Shown here: in pieces, positions 1 through 9,286 of the stretch
How the letters are laid out: each line of letters begins with the position of its first letter
Position numbering within the stretch: position 1 is the stretch's first letter
Assembly: GCA_965277445.1 (NCBI GenBank)
Contig: CBDICY010000013.1
Location: 2,852,001-2,916,000 of the forward strand
Reading direction: 5' to 3'
Length of the DNA stretch: 64,000 nt
Source of the DNA: JAFMDF01 sp965277445
GTDB lineage: Bacteria > Bacteroidota > Bacteroidia > Chitinophagales > Saprospiraceae
Made by a program: the position numbers and the translations under genes
The notes under the pieces: model-generated
Told to the model about the DNA's origin: nothing
Database searches by the model: none
What the model saw: only the letters and a program-made list of their open reading frames with translations

Positions 1-74
1 TTGCAAACAAGACTAATGCCCAAAATAATCAACCTTTTCAAACAACACATGAAACCCTATTTGAAACTTATTAA
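1..74 (+). CDS. C-terminal end of an upstream gene, possibly hutH
   Basis: A frame open from the window edge (codons from base 3) ends in TAA at 72-74, only 12 bp before the hutG start, in the same direction. The last residues read PFQTTHETLFETY. Close spacing to a hut operon suggests the tail of histidine ammonia-lyase (hutH), the only catabolic step not otherwise present in the window. Only about 23 codons are visible, too few to identify a family, so this assignment is inference from position. Confidence 0.35.
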   Translation, partial: ANKTNAQNNQPFQTTHETLFETY

Positions 75-86
75 GCACCTAAAATT

Positions 87-893
87 ATGAATTCCCTATT
101 TGATATTATAGCCGTTGAGAGCGCTAAAGTACCTATCATTGTGAGTATCCCTCATTGTGGTAGGGCTTTTCCTCCAGAGTTAGCCACTCATTATAAATCG
201 TCATTGGCAGCAAATCCAGATGATACAGATTTCTTTGTGGATGACTTATACGATTTTCTGCCCAAAATGGGGATTACTACCATTCGAGCTAATTATAGTC
301 GATGGGTTATTGATTTAAATCGGTCACCTCAAAATGAAGCCTTGTATAATGATGGGCGAATTATTACGCAATTAACGCCGACAACTGACTTTTTAGGTAA
401 TGCCATTTATGCCAATCCAGTATTTGAACCTAGTCGTAAAGAAATCGAACGGAGACGAAAATATTACTTTCAACCGTATTATGATAAAATAACAGCGCTA
501 TTAACTGCTACTAAAAAGCAGTTTGGCAAGGCTATTTTATGGGATGCCCATTCTATACGGCGGAGCGTTCCAACCATTCAACCCGATCCTTTTCCTGATT
601 TAATTTTAGGGACGAATGATGGACAAACTGCCGATAATGATTTAATTCAAGTCGTCAAAAATAATTTAGCTAATAGTACTTATAATCTGAATTATAATCA
701 TCCATTTAAAGGCGGGAATATTACTAGATACTTTGGTAATCCAACCACAAATATTCATGCTTTTCAATTGGAAATGACTAAGGATTTATATATGGATGAC
801 ACAGAAACGCAATACCATGAGGAACGAGCAGCGAAAGTTAGAAAGGTATTACAAACTACTTTTGAGGCTTTAATTACTTCGCTGAATAATTAG
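87..893 (+). CDS. hutG: N-formylglutamate amidohydrolase (HutG-type)
   Basis: The 268-residue protein belongs to the N-formylglutamate amidohydrolase family, which hydrolyses N-formyl-L-glutamate to glutamate and formate in the cytoplasm. Visible family marks are SIPHCG at residues 20-25 (metal-site region), DLNRSP near residue 75, and LWDAHS near residue 152. Length fits the family. No signal peptide is seen. It lies directly before hutF, hutI and hutU, so it very likely performs the last step of histidine degradation, using the N-formylglutamate made by HutF. The start at 87 is the only reasonable ATG and, as usual in Bacteroidota, has no strong ribosome-binding site. The 260 bp gap to hutF is filled by a palindromic repeat rather than a clear terminator, so co-transcription with hutF is not certain. 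Confidence 0.9.
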   Translation: MNSLFDIIAVESAKVPIIVSIPHCGRAFPPELATHYKSSLAANPDDTDFFVDDLYDFLPKMGITTIRANYSRWVIDLNRSPQNEALYNDGRIITQLTPTTDFLGNAIYANPVFEPSRKEIERRRKYYFQPYYDKITALLTATKKQFGKAILWDAHSIRRSVPTIQPDPFPDLILGTNDGQTADNDLIQVVKNNLANSTYNLNYNHPFKGGNITRYFGNPTTNIHAFQLEMTKDLYMDDTETQYHEERAAKVRKVLQTTFEALITSLNN

Positions 894-916
894 ATTCTTG
901 TGTAGGAATTTCACCT

Positions 917-1100
917 CAAGGATAGTGCCTTTAGGTACTTCAGATGGGTAGCAATTTCCGAAGTTTACCAAATTATTCCCGTGCCGTAGGTACGTAAGAT
1001 GAAAATTAATTGTGTTCTTGCGTACCTACGGCACGGAAATTTGGATATGGGATGTTTATCATTTTTGCTACCCATCTTTAGTCCCTACAGGACTTGAGTG
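917..1100. repeat. Nested palindromic intergenic repeat (REP/BIME-like)
   Basis: The hutG-hutF gap holds nested inverted repeats. The inner arms are CCGTGCCGTAGGTACG (980-995) and its exact reverse complement (1021-1036). Around them AGATGGGTAGCAA (942-954) pairs with TTGCTACCCATCT (1065-1077). An outer weaker pair involves the TTTAGGTAC and CTACAGGAC regions. Related cores (GTGCC..AGGTACG) recur near 9,132 and at 14,860. This is a dispersed palindrome family rather than a simple terminator, as no T run follows the stems. Confidence 0.75.
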
Positions 1101-1153
1101 CATAAATGGCAAATCCTCCTCCTTTTGAAAATTGAAAATAATAAATTGAAAAA

Positions 1154-2530
1154 ATGACCGCATACCGCTTCAAAGGACTATTACAAAAAGAAGAATGGAT
1201 AAGTCCTGCATATGTTCGTATAAACGAATCGGGTAATATTTCAGCAATTCAAAAAAAAGCAGAAGTTGGCGTAAAATACACCAACATCAATGGTTTTGCC
1301 ATTCCTGGCTTACAAAATGCCCACTCTCACGCCTTTCAATATGCAATGGTTGGCTTGACCGAACAACACCAAAGCAATCGGCAAGATGATTTTTGGGGAT
1401 GGCGAACAACGATGTATCAATTGGCTTTATCGGTTAATCCAGACCAGATGGAAGCCATTGCAGCGATGTTGTATATGGAAATGCTTCGGCATGGGTATAC
1501 CGAAGTAGCGGAATTTCATTATGTGCATCATAGCATTTCGGGGCAGCCTTATAATAATTTAGCAGAATTAGGAGAACGCTTAATTGCCGCAGCTAAAAAA
1601 GTTGGTATTAAAATAACTTTGATTCCGATGTTTTATCAAAAAGGAGGTTTTGGTAAAAATATAGCACCCAATCAAAAACGATTTTTTTCTACTGATATTG
1701 ATTCCTATTTAAGATTATTATCGGCAAGTAAGCAAGCAACTACCACTTATGAATCGGCTAATCTTGCTTGTGGAATTCATTCCTTAAGAGCAGTTGAACC
1801 TACGCTAATTAACCCCTTAATTGCTCAGTTAAATGCTCAATTACCTTTTCATTTACATATAGCGGAACAACTAAAGGAGGTCGAACAAAGTATTGATTAT
1901 TTAGGAAAAAGACCCGTTGAATGGTTGACCCAAAACGTCGAATTAAATGATCGCTTTCATTTAGTGCATGCGACCCATTTAACTCTTGATGAAGTAAGCG
2001 CTATTGCTGAAAATAAAGCAAATGTCGTCCTTTGTCCAAGTACGGAAGGGAATTTAGGCGACGGTATTTTTCCTTTAAAAGCCTTCCAAAAAGCAGGTGG
2101 AAGTTGGAGTATTGGTACCGATAGCCACATTGGTTTAAATCCATTTGAAGAGTTACGGATTTTGGATTATGGTCAACGGTTAACGAGTCATCAAAGAAAT
2201 ACGTTTACAGATGAGCAACAAGAAGATAGTGGGTTATATGCTTTGAATCAATTCATTACGAATGGACGGAAAGCAATGGGCAAACAACCAGCTAATTATT
2301 TTGAAAAAGGAGAGACATTCGATGCGCTAGTATTAGATGCAAAACATCCAATTTTAGCGGTTTGTAGTACCAAAAATTTAGCAAGTACTATTGTTTATGC
2401 ATCCGATGTAAGCATGCATTTAGGCACTATGGTAAATGGACAATGGCTTATAATAAAAGGAAAACACCGTTTAGGTTCGTTTATCCAAAAACATTTTAAA
2501 CAAGCATTAAGAAAACTAAAAACGCGCTAA
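1154..2530 (+). CDS. hutF: Formimidoylglutamate deiminase
   Basis: A 458-residue cytoplasmic amidohydrolase-superfamily enzyme that converts N-formimino-L-glutamate to N-formyl-L-glutamate and ammonia, the defining step of the five-step histidine pathway. The metal-binding motifs appear in the expected order: NAHSHAF (His57 and His59), HLHIAEQ near residue 233, HATH near 273, and GTDSHIG near 321. Length matches HutF (about 450-460). It is followed one base later by hutI, and hutG, the enzyme for its product, lies upstream. HutF and 8-oxoguanine deaminase-like enzymes share motifs, but the operon context and the long N-terminal composite domain favour HutF. The pathway inference is firm because HutG and HutF together replace the one-step formiminoglutamase route. 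Confidence 0.93.
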   Translation: MTAYRFKGLLQKEEWISPAYVRINESGNISAIQKKAEVGVKYTNINGFAIPGLQNAHSHAFQYAMVGLTEQHQSNRQDDFWGWRTTMYQLALSVNPDQMEAIAAMLYMEMLRHGYTEVAEFHYVHHSISGQPYNNLAELGERLIAAAKKVGIKITLIPMFYQKGGFGKNIAPNQKRFFSTDIDSYLRLLSASKQATTTYESANLACGIHSLRAVEPTLINPLIAQLNAQLPFHLHIAEQLKEVEQSIDYLGKRPVEWLTQNVELNDRFHLVHATHLTLDEVSAIAENKANVVLCPSTEGNLGDGIFPLKAFQKAGGSWSIGTDSHIGLNPFEELRILDYGQRLTSHQRNTFTDEQQEDSGLYALNQFITNGRKAMGKQPANYFEKGETFDALVLDAKHPILAVCSTKNLASTIVYASDVSMHLGTMVNGQWLIIKGKHRLGSFIQKHFKQALRKLKTR

Positions 2531-2531
2531 T

Positions 2532-3776
2532 ATGAATCAATATCAATTAATCGGTCCATTTACACAGGTATTGCCCATGACGGGGCATGCTTTAAAAGGA
2601 GCAATAACCGACGAAAGTTTAGTCGTTCTAGAAAATACGGGGATTTTAACCAAAGGAAATAAAATTCACCAAGTTGGGGATTATGATGCCTTAATTAAAT
2701 ACAGTAAAGCATTAAAAGCCAATATTATTGACATAAAAGGCAATCAAGTAGCCATGCCTGCAATGGTTGATTGTCATACCCATATTTGTTTTGGTGGGAG
2801 TCGAGCAAAGGATTATGCGTTACGCAATGCAGGAAAAACATACTTAGAGATTGCCAAATCAGGCGGCGGCATTTGGGATACTGTACAACAAACTAGAAAG
2901 CAATCCTTAGCCGATCTAACGCAAGGGATTCTAAAAAGAGCCAATCGTCATTTAGCACATGGCATCACAACGATTGAAGTTAAAAGTGGCTATGGGTTAT
3001 CTATTAAGGAAGAATTAAAAATGCTGCGTGCTATTCAGTTGGCAAACGAAGAAAATGCAGCGGATTTAATTCCAACTTGTTTAGCGGCACATATTTTTCC
3101 AAAAGATTATGATGGGTCTATTGAGGATTACCTTTTAGAAATGAGTACTGATTTATTTCCAATTTTACAAAAAGAAAAACTAACCAATAGGATAGATGCT
3201 TTTATTGAAGAAGGCGCTTTTTCTAATGAAATAATTAACCCTTATTTAGCGAAAGCAAAGTCAATGGGTTTTGATATAACGCTACATGTCGATCAATTTC
3301 ATGTAGGAGGGACGGAAGTAGCCGTAAAATACAAAGCGATTAGTGCCGATCATTTAGAAGCTAGTACGGAAAAAGAAATTGCTTTATTGGCAAAAAGTGA
3401 TGTGATACCTGTTGCTTTACCTGGCGCTTCTTTGGGTATCGGCTGTGCTTTTACGCCTGCAAGAAAATTATTAGATGCAGGTGCAGGATTAGCTATTGCA
3501 AGTGACTGGAATCCAGGTTCTGCTCCGATGGGGCATTTATTGGCACAAGCTGCTATTTTAGGTACTTTTGAAAAATTGAGTACTGCCGAAGTATTAGCAG
3601 GTATTACTTTTCGAGCTGCCGCTGCTTTAAATTTAAAAGATAGAGGGCAATTACAGGCAAATTATTTGGCTGACTTTATTGCTTTTCCAACGGATGATTA
3701 TCGAGAGGTTTTGTATCAACAAGGGCAGTTAACACCTAATATGGTTTGGAAGAATGGACGTAACATAAACTGGTAG
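2532..3776 (+). CDS. hutI: Imidazolonepropionase
   Basis: A 414-residue amidohydrolase that opens the ring of 4-imidazolone-5-propionate to give N-formimino-L-glutamate. Visible motifs are MVDCHTHICFGG near residues 78-89 (HxH metal ligands), EVKSGYGL near 155, HVDQF near 251, SADHLE near 270 and SDWNPGSAP near 323. Length agrees with the family. The ATG lies one base after the hutF stop, which implies translational coupling. An odd feature is the 3' end: the final TGG TAG lies inside the left arm of a long inverted repeat, so the last residue and stop codon belong to a repeat element shared with the intergenic region. Confidence 0.95.
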   Translation: MNQYQLIGPFTQVLPMTGHALKGAITDESLVVLENTGILTKGNKIHQVGDYDALIKYSKALKANIIDIKGNQVAMPAMVDCHTHICFGGSRAKDYALRNAGKTYLEIAKSGGGIWDTVQQTRKQSLADLTQGILKRANRHLAHGITTIEVKSGYGLSIKEELKMLRAIQLANEENAADLIPTCLAAHIFPKDYDGSIEDYLLEMSTDLFPILQKEKLTNRIDAFIEEGAFSNEIINPYLAKAKSMGFDITLHVDQFHVGGTEVAVKYKAISADHLEASTEKEIALLAKSDVIPVALPGASLGIGCAFTPARKLLDAGAGLAIASDWNPGSAPMGHLLAQAAILGTFEKLSTAEVLAGITFRAAAALNLKDRGQLQANYLADFIAFPTDDYREVLYQQGQLTPNMVWKNGRNINW

Positions 3777-3878
3777 AAAAGCCTTCAGGCTTTCCTGTCC
3801 AAGGCCTTTAGGCCTGTTTATTTATGCCAATCCGACCTGAAGGTCGGTGACGGGAAAACCTAAAGGCTTTTCTACCAG
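3770..3878. repeat. Long palindrome overlapping the hutI stop codon
   Basis: CTGGTAGAAAAGCCTT (3770-3785) is the exact reverse complement of 3863-3878. Between the arms are further small hairpins: GCCTTCAGGC, AGGCCTTTAGGCCT and CCGACCTGAAGGTCGG. The structure resembles paired REP units in inverted orientation. The left arm includes the hutI stop codon TAG at 3774-3776. It could act as a transcript-stabilising or attenuating structure between hutI and hutU, but there is no T run and its origin as a repeat is more likely. Confidence 0.75.
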
Positions 3879-3913
3879 TTTTGGCTTAGTTTAAACAAGA
3901 AAAAATAAAGAAA

Positions 3914-5929
3914 ATGACCACAATAAAACTAAATTTCAAAGAAGCAATCTTACAAGGTATTCCGCAAGCACTACCAACTATAAAACCCTACCCTGCCAAT
4001 GCCAATAGGGCCCCAAAACGAAAGGACATTCTAAGTTTGGAAGAAAAAAAGTTAGCGATTAGAAATGCCCTAAGGTATTTCCCGTCGAAATGGCACAATA
4101 CTTTAGCACCAGAATTTTGGGCCGAATTAAAAGACTATGGCAGGATTTATATGTATCGTTTCCGCCCAGATTACAAGCTATATGCTCGACCTATTGAAGC
4201 ATATCCAGTCAAAACTATTCATGCTGCTAGTATAATGTTAATGATTCAGAATAATTTGGATCCTGCGGTGGCACAACATCCAAATGAACTGATAACCTAC
4301 GGTGGCAATGGAAGTGTTTTCCAAAATTGGGCGCAGTATTTATTGACCATGCAATACCTCGCAACGATGACGGAGGAGCAGACTTTGCATATTTATTCTG
4401 GGCATCCGATGGGTTTATTTCCCTCTTCTAAAGACGCCCCAAGAGTTGTAGTGACCAATGGGATGATGATTCCCAATTATTCTAAGCCCGATGATTGGGA
4501 GAAATACAATGCCTTAGGGGTTACGCAATATGGGCAAATGACGGCAGGTTCTTACATGTATATTGGGCCACAAGGCATTGTTCATGGAACAACAATTACT
4601 GTCTTAAATGCTTTTCGTAAACAATTGAAAAAAGGGGAAACAATAGCAGGAAAAATATTCTTAACCGCAGGTTTAGGCGGTATGAGTGGCGCACAACCAA
4701 AGGCGGGAAATATCGCAGGTTGTATTACCGTTTGTGCGGAAGTCAATCCAAATGCTGCTAGAAAAAGGTGGGAACAAGGTTGGGTCAATGAATTAACTGA
4801 AGACCTCGGTGCTTTGGTGGAACGAGTACAAAAAGCTATTACGAAAGAAGAAATCGTTTCCATTGCTTATATCGGAAATATAGTAGACGTCTGGGAACGA
4901 TTTGATCAAGAAAATATCTATATCCATTTAGGGTCAGACCAAACTTCCTTGCACAATCCTTGGTCTGGAGGCTACTATCCTGCTGGGTTAAGTTTTGTCG
5001 AGGCGAATGAATTAATGAGTCAAAATCCAGTCCTCTTTAAGGAAAAGGTCCAAACATCCTTAAGAAGGCATGCCGCTGCCATTAACAAACATACTGCCAA
5101 AGGCACATACTTTTTTGATTATGGTAATGCCTTTTTATTAGAGGCCTCCCGTGCAGGTGCAGCCGTGATGCATGAAAATGGGATTGATTTTAAATATCCC
5201 TCTTATGTCCAAGATATTATGGGACCGATGTGTTTTGATTATGGATTTGGTCCTTTTAGATGGGTTTGTACCTCTGGTAATCCAGCAGACTTGGACAAAA
5301 CAGATGAAATTGCCCTAGCCGTTATGGAAGAAATTAAGGCAACTGCGCCAGAAGATATTCAACAACAATTAGCCGACAATATTAAATGGATTCGGGAAGC
5401 AAAAAAGAATCAATTAGTCGTCGGTTCGCAAGCAAGGATTCTATATGCCGATACAGAAGGTCGCATGAAAATTGCTACTGCCTTTAATGAAGCTATAAAA
5501 AATGGAATCATTACCGCTCCCATCGTTTTGGGTCGAGATCACCACGATGTAAGTGGAACAGATTCTCCTTATAGGGAAACGAGTAATATTTACGATGGCA
5601 GTAAATTTACCGCAGATATGGCAATTCATAATGTTTTGGGCGATAGTTTCCGAGGCGCTACTTGGGTATCTATTCATAATGGTGGTGGCGTTGGCTGGGG
5701 GGAAGTAGTGAATGGTGGGTTTGGATTGGTCTTAGATGGTTCTGATTCGGCTGCGAAAAAACTGGCCAATATGCTTTTTTATGATGTTAATAATGGGATT
5801 GCTCGCAGAAGTTGGGCGCGGAATGAAGGAGCTATTTCTACTTTGAAACGAGAAATGGATAGACGACCTGACTTGAAGGTGACAATTCCTAATTTAGTGG
5901 ATGATGGATTATTGGGTGATTTATTGTGA
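3914..5929 (+). CDS. hutU: Urocanate hydratase (long form)
   Basis: Urocanase adds water to urocanate to form 4-imidazolone-5-propionate, using tightly bound NAD+. The 671-residue protein shows the family's signature stretches: TYGGNGSVFQNWAQY near residue 129, GLGGMSGAQPKAG near 254 (dinucleotide-binding region), FRWVCTSGNPADLDKTD near 449, and GRDHHDVSGTDSPYRETS near 540. It is longer than the roughly 555-residue enzyme of proteobacteria and matches the longer form found in animals and many Bacteroidota. It is the last visible gene of the hut operon and supplies the substrate of HutI. No terminator hairpin is evident behind it. Confidence 0.95.
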   Translation: MTTIKLNFKEAILQGIPQALPTIKPYPANANRAPKRKDILSLEEKKLAIRNALRYFPSKWHNTLAPEFWAELKDYGRIYMYRFRPDYKLYARPIEAYPVKTIHAASIMLMIQNNLDPAVAQHPNELITYGGNGSVFQNWAQYLLTMQYLATMTEEQTLHIYSGHPMGLFPSSKDAPRVVVTNGMMIPNYSKPDDWEKYNALGVTQYGQMTAGSYMYIGPQGIVHGTTITVLNAFRKQLKKGETIAGKIFLTAGLGGMSGAQPKAGNIAGCITVCAEVNPNAARKRWEQGWVNELTEDLGALVERVQKAITKEEIVSIAYIGNIVDVWERFDQENIYIHLGSDQTSLHNPWSGGYYPAGLSFVEANELMSQNPVLFKEKVQTSLRRHAAAINKHTAKGTYFFDYGNAFLLEASRAGAAVMHENGIDFKYPSYVQDIMGPMCFDYGFGPFRWVCTSGNPADLDKTDEIALAVMEEIKATAPEDIQQQLADNIKWIREAKKNQLVVGSQARILYADTEGRMKIATAFNEAIKNGIITAPIVLGRDHHDVSGTDSPYRETSNIYDGSKFTADMAIHNVLGDSFRGATWVSIHNGGGVGWGEVVNGGFGLVLDGSDSAAKKLANMLFYDVNNGIARRSWARNEGAISTLKREMDRRPDLKVTIPNLVDDGLLGDLL

Positions 5930-6069
5930 GTTGATTATGGAAAGTAATTTGTATCTTAGGCATACCATCTTCGAGATGGAATCCTAATATGCAAGAAAGT
6001 TTATTGGGCGCAATTGGAATTTGTTAGTAATTTTGTCCGAGAGGTTTAGTATCACAAAAAATTAAATAA

Positions 6070-6495
6070 ATGCAAATATCAACATTTCTAACCTTTGTAG
6101 GAGATCAATGCGGGAAAGCAAAAGAAGCAATAACGTTTTACACTTCGCTCTTTCCAAATTCGGAAATTAATAGCATCACAAGATACACAGAAGGAGAGGC
6201 TGGAGGATCACCCGCGCTGATCAAATATGGCGTATTCACCTTAAATGGAGTCCAGTACGGAATATCTGAAAGTAATTTTAATCACGCTTGGTCATTTACA
6301 CCTGGAGTATCTCTTTTCGTGGCATGCGATTCAGAAGAAGAGATAGACACTTTATTTGAGAGACTTAGTTCCAATGGAGGTCAAGTTATGGTTCCACTCG
6401 ACAATTATAAATCAGGAGATTATGGTTTTGGTGAAAAATTCGGATGGTGTGCAGATAAATATGGTATCTCTTGGCAACTTAATCTCTCCGCATAG
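6070..6495 (+). CDS. PhnB-like VOC family protein
   Basis: A 141-residue protein with the vicinal-oxygen-chelate fold of the PhnB / 3-demethylubiquinone methyltransferase-like group. Supporting features are FLTFVGDQCGKAKEAITFYTSLFP at its start in outline (an F..C..A..FYxSLF pattern), the central ISESNFNHAWSFTPGVSLFV strand region, and FGEKFGWCADKYGISWQL at the end, the family's typical G.. D.YG..WQ finish. Such proteins are small dimeric cytoplasmic enzymes or binding proteins whose substrates are usually unknown. It stands alone between hutU and an intergenic element. The substrate cannot be inferred. Confidence 0.8.
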   Translation: MQISTFLTFVGDQCGKAKEAITFYTSLFPNSEINSITRYTEGEAGGSPALIKYGVFTLNGVQYGISESNFNHAWSFTPGVSLFVACDSEEEIDTLFERLSSNGGQVMVPLDNYKSGDYGFGEKFGWCADKYGISWQLNLSA

Positions 6496-6624
6496 TTTCA
6501 AATTATACTTGACATCACGCTAATATTTGTGGTTGTACCAAAAGGCTTCGATTCTAATGGATTCCGTAGTTTTACAAAAAAAGGTTGCTGGTAAGGACAT
6601 TTTGTCCGAAACCTTTATGTTTGA

Positions 6625-6900
6625 GACTGTATCAAGAGGCCCGTTTTGAAAAAATCCACCATTAAAAATTCTGATTTTTCAAATTGCACAGAACTTTTCC
6701 CTCTTTGGAGGGGGTTAGGGGGATGATTTTGAAATTTTATTCGGCTAAAAAATATTTGCCGAATGTTTTGATACAACCCCGAGCAAAAAGTTAACATGAT
6801 TAAGTAAATCTCGCCAGAGGCGAGCCAAATAGTGGTATCGGATTGAAAATCCTAACCAGCAATCACGGAAAAAGTTAGAATCAGGTCTTTTGATACAGTC
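6625..6900. repeat. MITE-like element with 17-bp imperfect terminal inverted repeats
   Basis: GACTGTATCAAGAGGCC (6625-6641) pairs in inverse orientation with GGTCTTTTGATACAGTC (6884-6900), with two mismatches, enclosing 276 bp without a gene. The interior has a G-rich run TTTGGAGGGGGTTAGGGGG near 6703, an additional TTTTGATACAA copy near 6768, and the hairpin CTCGCCAGAGGCGAG near 6810 that recurs beside the RAYT gene at 45.57 kb. No clear target-site duplication is seen. The element fills most of the 475 bp between the VOC gene and the serine hydrolase gene. Confidence 0.55.
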
Positions 6901-6971
6901 ATTTACAGTAGAATTTAAGGTAACATAGTTCTCTGAGCTGTAAAATGAGGAGCGTAAGGAAGAACTACCAA

Positions 6972-8258
6972 CTAATCATCCACGGCCTGCCCAACCAATA
7001 ACTTAAATTTCCAGGTCGTATTATCATTGCCTGTCCATTGGGTTTGCTTCATGATAATGCCAATAATATCTTCTTTGGGATCAGCAAAATAATTGGTGTT
7101 AAAATAACCACCCCACCAAAACGACCCTTCACTTCCTTCTCCACCTTTAGCGGCGCCTTTTTTGCCTGTAATGCCAAAAGCCAAACCATAAAAATTTGCA
7201 TCGCCCCATAAATCGCCGATTTGGTTGCTTAAAATAGCTTCAACGGTGGTTCTGCTCAAAAGTCTTTGGCCATTTAATTCTCCTTTGTTCAAATACATTT
7301 GTAGAAAAGTCGCGTAATCTTTAGCGGTACTAGACAAACCTGCTCCACCTGAAAAGAAAGTTTTTGCGCCTTTTTTAGGGTAATCAGGATCATAAAAAGT
7401 AGTTGGAAAATTTGTCCATTGCCCATCCTTCGCATATTGCACAGGCACTAAGCGGTCATGTAATTGATAAGGTAAATAAAACCAAGTATCCTTCATACCG
7501 AGCGGTTCAAATATTTTGATTTTCAGAAACTCATCAAAAGGCATACCCGACATGATTTCTATAAAATAGCCTAAGACATCTAGTCCTTCGCTGTATACAT
7601 ATTTTGTCCCAGGTTCATGATGCAAAGGTAATTTCGCTAGTTTTAATACACTTTCTTTTATGGTAATTGGTTGAGTCGTATATAAATCGGTTATGCCCGC
7701 TTTGTTATACAACATTTTAAACCGCTCATCGCCATCAATTACACCATAACCTAGGCCAGAAGTATGCGTCAATAAATGCCGAATAGTAATTTCTTGTTTG
7801 ACTGGTTCACCCACAAAACTTGTATCAGCATATTTAAAAGATTTTAGTACTTGTTGGTTTTTAAAAGCAGGAATATACTTAGCAATAGGATCATCTAATC
7901 TAAATTTCCCTTCTTCCCAGAGCATCATTACCGCTGTAGATGTAATCGCCTTAGTCTGAGAAGCAATTCTAAAAATATCATCATTGGCATAGGCACGATT
8001 CGTTGAATGGTCGGCTGTCCCAAAAGATTTATGGTAGACAATTTTTCCTTTTCTAGCCACCAAGGCAACCATCCCTGGCACTTCTTTATTGGCAATTGCT
8101 TTTTCACACATTGCATCAATTCTAGCTAATCTTTCTGCGGACATACCCACATTTTCAGGAGTAGTTACCGCTAATGAGGTTGATTGTTGGATAGATGCTG
8201 TTTGAGCTTGAATATTTCCAGCTAGGAACAGTAGAAAGAAAAATGGTAGAAATCTCAT
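6972..8258 (-). CDS. Secreted class C beta-lactamase-family serine hydrolase
   Basis: A 428-residue protein of the beta-lactamase / penicillin-binding family (PF00144 type). Residues 1-18 form a Sec signal peptide ending AQ. The catalytic SxxK motif is SQTK at residues 100-103, in FRIASQTKAITS. The second motif region is YVYSEG near 221, where many relatives have YSN; Tyr is retained. A HLLTHTSGLGYG stretch near 165 is typical of the esterase/peptidase branch, and GGYFNTNYFADP at the end of related proteins is also present. Likely periplasmic. Members include esterases and D-amino-acid peptidases as well as true lactamases; resistance should not be inferred. It is monocistronic, convergent with the gene to its left. 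Confidence 0.88.
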   Translation of the reverse strand: MRFLPFFFLLFLAGNIQAQTASIQQSTSLAVTTPENVGMSAERLARIDAMCEKAIANKEVPGMVALVARKGKIVYHKSFGTADHSTNRAYANDDIFRIASQTKAITSTAVMMLWEEGKFRLDDPIAKYIPAFKNQQVLKSFKYADTSFVGEPVKQEITIRHLLTHTSGLGYGVIDGDERFKMLYNKAGITDLYTTQPITIKESVLKLAKLPLHHEPGTKYVYSEGLDVLGYFIEIMSGMPFDEFLKIKIFEPLGMKDTWFYLPYQLHDRLVPVQYAKDGQWTNFPTTFYDPDYPKKGAKTFFSGGAGLSSTAKDYATFLQMYLNKGELNGQRLLSRTTVEAILSNQIGDLWGDANFYGLAFGITGKKGAAKGGEGSEGSFWWGGYFNTNYFADPKEDIIGIIMKQTQWTGNDNTTWKFKLLVGQAVDD

Positions 8259-8486
8259 TTTTTATATTTTTTGCTAATTGAAAATTCATGGTTCTAGATG
8301 AGACTTTACTCGGCGAAAGGCAAAGGGCTAATGGCGAGAGGGCTGGTATACCATTAGCCTTTTGCTAAATAAAGTCCATCCTATAGTAAACATTTAGTTA
8401 GAAAACCAGCGCATAATTTTTATTATCCACAGTTATTCATTTTATTTGGGTGAAAGTAATAGCATATTTTTAGATTTCAAAAATAG

Positions 8487-9089
8487 ATGATGGAAAAACC
8501 AACTAATGTTGATGAATATATTGCCAATAACGAAAAATGGCAGGCTTCCCTTGAATTATTAAGGTCATTAATTTTATCTACGCAACTAGAAGAGACCGTT
8601 AAATGGATGTTCCCCACCTATATGTGGAAAGGGAAAAATATAGTAGCACTTGCTGCTTTTAAGGATTATTTTGGTATTTGGTTTTTTCAAGGAAGCATCC
8701 TTAAAGATGACTTAAAGGTACTCCAAAATGCCCAAGAAGGTAAAACCAAAGCAATGCGGCAATGGCGATTTAAATCAATGGACGAAATTGATGGAGCAAC
8801 CGTTTTAGCTTACGTTGAAGAAGCTATTCAAAATCAGAAAGACGGGAATATCATTAAAACTACACATACTAAAAAACCATTAGTTATTCCTCTAGAATTA
8901 CAGGTCGCTTTAGACAGTAACCCAACGTTGGCTACTCATTTTGAAGCCTTTCGGTTAACAGACAAAAGAGAGTTTGCAGAATATATAAGTACCGCCAAAA
9001 GAATGGCAACTAAAGAAAAACGAATGGAGAAAATAATCCCAATGATTTTACAAGGTGTTGGATTAAGTGATAAATATCGAAAGAAATGA
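8487..9089 (+). CDS. YdeI/OmpD-associated family protein with DUF1801 domain
   Basis: The 200-residue protein has an N-terminal DUF1801-type (YdhG) domain, recognisable from VDEYIANNEKWQASLELLRS and the ETVKWMFPTYMWKGKNIVA region, in which a W..P.y...g pattern precedes an aromatic FGIWFFQG strand. The C-terminal part (about 130-195) is a YdeI-like bacteriocin-protection / OmpD-associated segment with FAEYISTAKRMATKEKRMEK, a helix rich in Lys and Arg that is the hallmark of the family. No signal peptide is present. Molecular function is unknown for the family. It is divergent from the serine hydrolase and has its own promoter region. Confidence 0.82.
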   Translation: MMEKPTNVDEYIANNEKWQASLELLRSLILSTQLEETVKWMFPTYMWKGKNIVALAAFKDYFGIWFFQGSILKDDLKVLQNAQEGKTKAMRQWRFKSMDEIDGATVLAYVEEAIQNQKDGNIIKTTHTKKPLVIPLELQVALDSNPTLATHFEAFRLTDKREFAEYISTAKRMATKEKRMEKIIPMILQGVGLSDKYRKK

Positions 9090-9131
9090 TTCCAAATGGG
9101 GGTAATCAGCATTTGTCTCCATCGTGCCATA

Positions 9132-9205
9132 AGTACGAAAGGTGGGTAACAGTCGAATAGAAGTGATTTCTCCAAATTCTTGTGCCGTAGATATGTAAGA
9201 TAATC
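9132..9205. repeat. Degenerate copies of the GTGCCGTAGGTACG palindrome
   Basis: CGTGCCATAAGTACGAAAGG near 9132 and TGTGCCGTAGATATGTAAGA near 9181 resemble the palindrome cores at 980 and 14,860 with several substitutions. The GGTGGGTAAC that follows the first copy matches the GATGGGTAGC of the copy at 942. No intact inverted pair remains, so this appears to be a decayed copy. Confidence 0.45.
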
Positions 9206-9286
9206 TCCATAGCAAAGTATTTTAGGTACTATATATGACACGATAAAAAAGAAAAATATTCAAACAAAATTTCAAAATAAAATTAT

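Noticed and set aside
6972..8258. Antibiotic-resistance beta-lactamase
   Set aside because: The SxxK family includes many esterases and peptidases; the second motif is YSE and no resistance context exists.
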